Below are positions 63,088 through 64,000 of a stretch of DNA of 64,000 nt, in pieces. Source of the stretch: Pectobacterium aquaticum. Lineage in GTDB: Bacteria > Pseudomonadota > Gammaproteobacteria > Enterobacterales > Enterobacteriaceae. Under the pieces are notes generated by a model. The model had not been told where the DNA came from. It worked only from the letters and a program-made list of their open reading frames with translations, and searched no databases. The stretch lies in contig NZ_CP086253.1 in assembly GCF_003382565.3 (NCBI RefSeq), positions 806,001-870,000 on the forward strand, in the 5' to 3' direction. Within the stretch, counting starts at the first letter, position 1. The number at the start of each line of letters is the position of its first letter. The position numbers were made by a program, and so were the translations under genes.

Positions 63088-64000
63088 ATGGCTGGAGGTG
63101 CGACGTCGGCCGCTGGGCTCAGCCCGCTGCGCGATGAACTGATCCTGCATGCTGGCCCCGCTAACCGTGACGGATCGCCTAGCTGGACGCTGGAAGATCC
63201 GCTGCGTGGCCTCTATTTTCGTATCGGTTGGGCGGAAATGGCAATGCTATCGCGCTGGTCGATGGGGAACGCGGCGCAAATTGTTGCCGAGGTTAACCAG
63301 ACTTCTGCGCTGACGCTCGATGACAGCGATGTGCAGTACTTCAATCGTTTCTTGCAGGTTAACAGCCTGACGCGCGTTTCCGGTAATGAGGCGCTGGCGC
63401 AATTTGCTCGTCAGGTGGAACAGTCGCGCGTTTCGATTTGGCGCAAATTGTTGAAGAATTATCTGTTTTTTCGCATTCCCTTGTGGCACCCCGATCGCTT
63501 TCTGGGCGCAACGCTGCCGTGGATCGCGCCGTTTTTCAGCCGGACTTTTCTCAAGCTGACGCTGCTGGTGGCCGTGCTGGGGCTATTCCTCGCCGGACGC
63601 CAGTGGGAAACGTTCAAGCATACATTTCTCCATTTCTTCACGCTGGAAGGCGCAGCACTGGCGGGGCTGACGCTATGCTTTACCAAGATTCTGCATGAGT
63701 TCGGCCACGCCTACACCTGCAAGCGCTTTGGTGCGCGGGTCGCTACGATGGGCGTCGCCTTTCTGGTGATGATGCCGGTGCTGTACACCGATACGTCCGG
63801 TTCGTGGAAGCTCACCCGCCGTCGGCAGCGGATGGCGATTGGCGCAGCGGGCATGATGACCGAACTGGTGCTGGCGGCGTGGGCGACGCTGGCATGGAGC
63901 TTCTTGCCGGACGGCATGCTGCGCAGCGCTGCGTTTATGCTGGCGACGACAACCTGGATTATGACGCTGGCGATTAACCTCAGCCCGCTGATGCGCTTCG
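63088..64000 (+). CDS. M50-type membrane metalloprotease, 3' end beyond the window
   Basis: The frame runs open from ATG 63088 (3 bp after the previous stop) to the window edge, 304 codons. An N-terminal soluble domain of about 130 residues is followed by membrane segments. The zinc site HEFGH lies at residues 203-207 within TKILHEFGHAYTCKRFG. M50 (site-2) proteases cut substrates inside the membrane; the remaining ligand (usually NPDG-like) would lie near or beyond the edge, where NLSPLMRF is the last segment seen. It is co-transcribed with TolC-like and HlyD-like genes, where an ABC ATPase would be expected. It probably processes or exports the LEPR protein (inference). Confidence 0.8.
   Translation, partial: MAGGATSAAGLSPLRDELILHAGPANRDGSPSWTLEDPLRGLYFRIGWAEMAMLSRWSMGNAAQIVAEVNQTSALTLDDSDVQYFNRFLQVNSLTRVSGNEALAQFARQVEQSRVSIWRKLLKNYLFFRIPLWHPDRFLGATLPWIAPFFSRTFLKLTLLVAVLGLFLAGRQWETFKHTFLHFFTLEGAALAGLTLCFTKILHEFGHAYTCKRFGARVATMGVAFLVMMPVLYTDTSGSWKLTRRRQRMAIGAAGMMTELVLAAWATLAWSFLPDGMLRSAAFMLATTTWIMTLAINLSPLMRF

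Noticed and set aside
1..64000. CRISPR array
   Set aside because: No regularly spaced direct repeats with unique spacers occur; the tandem repeats at 9806-9894 abut without spacers.

Overview
The window is a chromosomal segment of an enterobacterium. The closest fit is Pectobacterium or another soft-rot Pectobacteriaceae (inference from gene content). The evidence is the conserved Enterobacterales gene order (ygfZ / sdhE-ygfX, fldB, xerD-dsbC-recJ-prfB-lysS), a programmed-frameshift prfB, three ERIC repeats, an lpxP-type acyltransferase, an hpxSAB purine-catabolism operon and a complete Tad pilus locus. The core genes are moderately GC rich. The stretch between about 17.2 and 22.9 kb is clearly AT rich and foreign.

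Layout. 1-2.6 kb: the 5' part of a GH36 alpha-galactosidase gene, twin palindromic operators, a LacI-family regulator and an HD hydrolase. 2.8-8.5 kb: yqfA/trhA, ygfZ, sdhE-ygfX, rlmF, fldB and a yhjE-type transporter. 8.8-15.3 kb: xerD, dsbC, recJ, prfB and lysS, with short tandem repeats in the xerD-dsbC spacer and an ERIC after recJ. 15.5-17.2 kb: an AraC regulator, a LysE exporter and tRNA-Gly(CCC). 17.2-22.9 kb: a tRNA-linked island with two attachment-like repeats, an integrase stump, a two-gene cassette of unknown function, a twice-frameshifted hcp, a candidate pore-type effector/immunity pair and a protein with a possible Cys-His-Asp catalytic set. 22.9-33.7 kb: a DUF1176 protein, lpxP, an NCS1 permease divergent from hpxSAB, two tandem micro-ORFs under a perfect CRP-like site, ghxP and a yjcE-type antiporter.

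34-64 kb is the most interesting part. A two-component system is followed by a full tad locus (flp-tadV-rcpC-rcpA-rcpB-tadZ-tadA-tadB-tadC-tadD-tadE-tadF-tadG). Directly after it, all on the same strand, come a 3236-residue surface-type protein with an N-terminal LEPR motif, a TolC-like lipoprotein, a short HlyD-like adaptor, a second adaptor with a cytoplasmic N-terminal domain, and an M50-type (HEFGH) membrane metalloprotease cut by the window edge. No ABC transporter and no RTX repeats are visible. This looks like a dedicated, poorly described export or processing system for the giant protein, placed next to the Tad machine. Two Fur-box-like sites (33840-33858 and 36394-36412) suggest iron control of the Tad region.

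How the parts work together. The Tad genes would build a thin adhesive pilus, and the giant multi-propeller protein would add a second surface adhesin or matrix layer. The hpx genes take up allantoin, racemise it and open its ring, and ghxP nearby imports purine bases. The island carries remnants of interbacterial competition genes. All functional calls come from reading the translated sequence and from memory of the families. No database search was possible.
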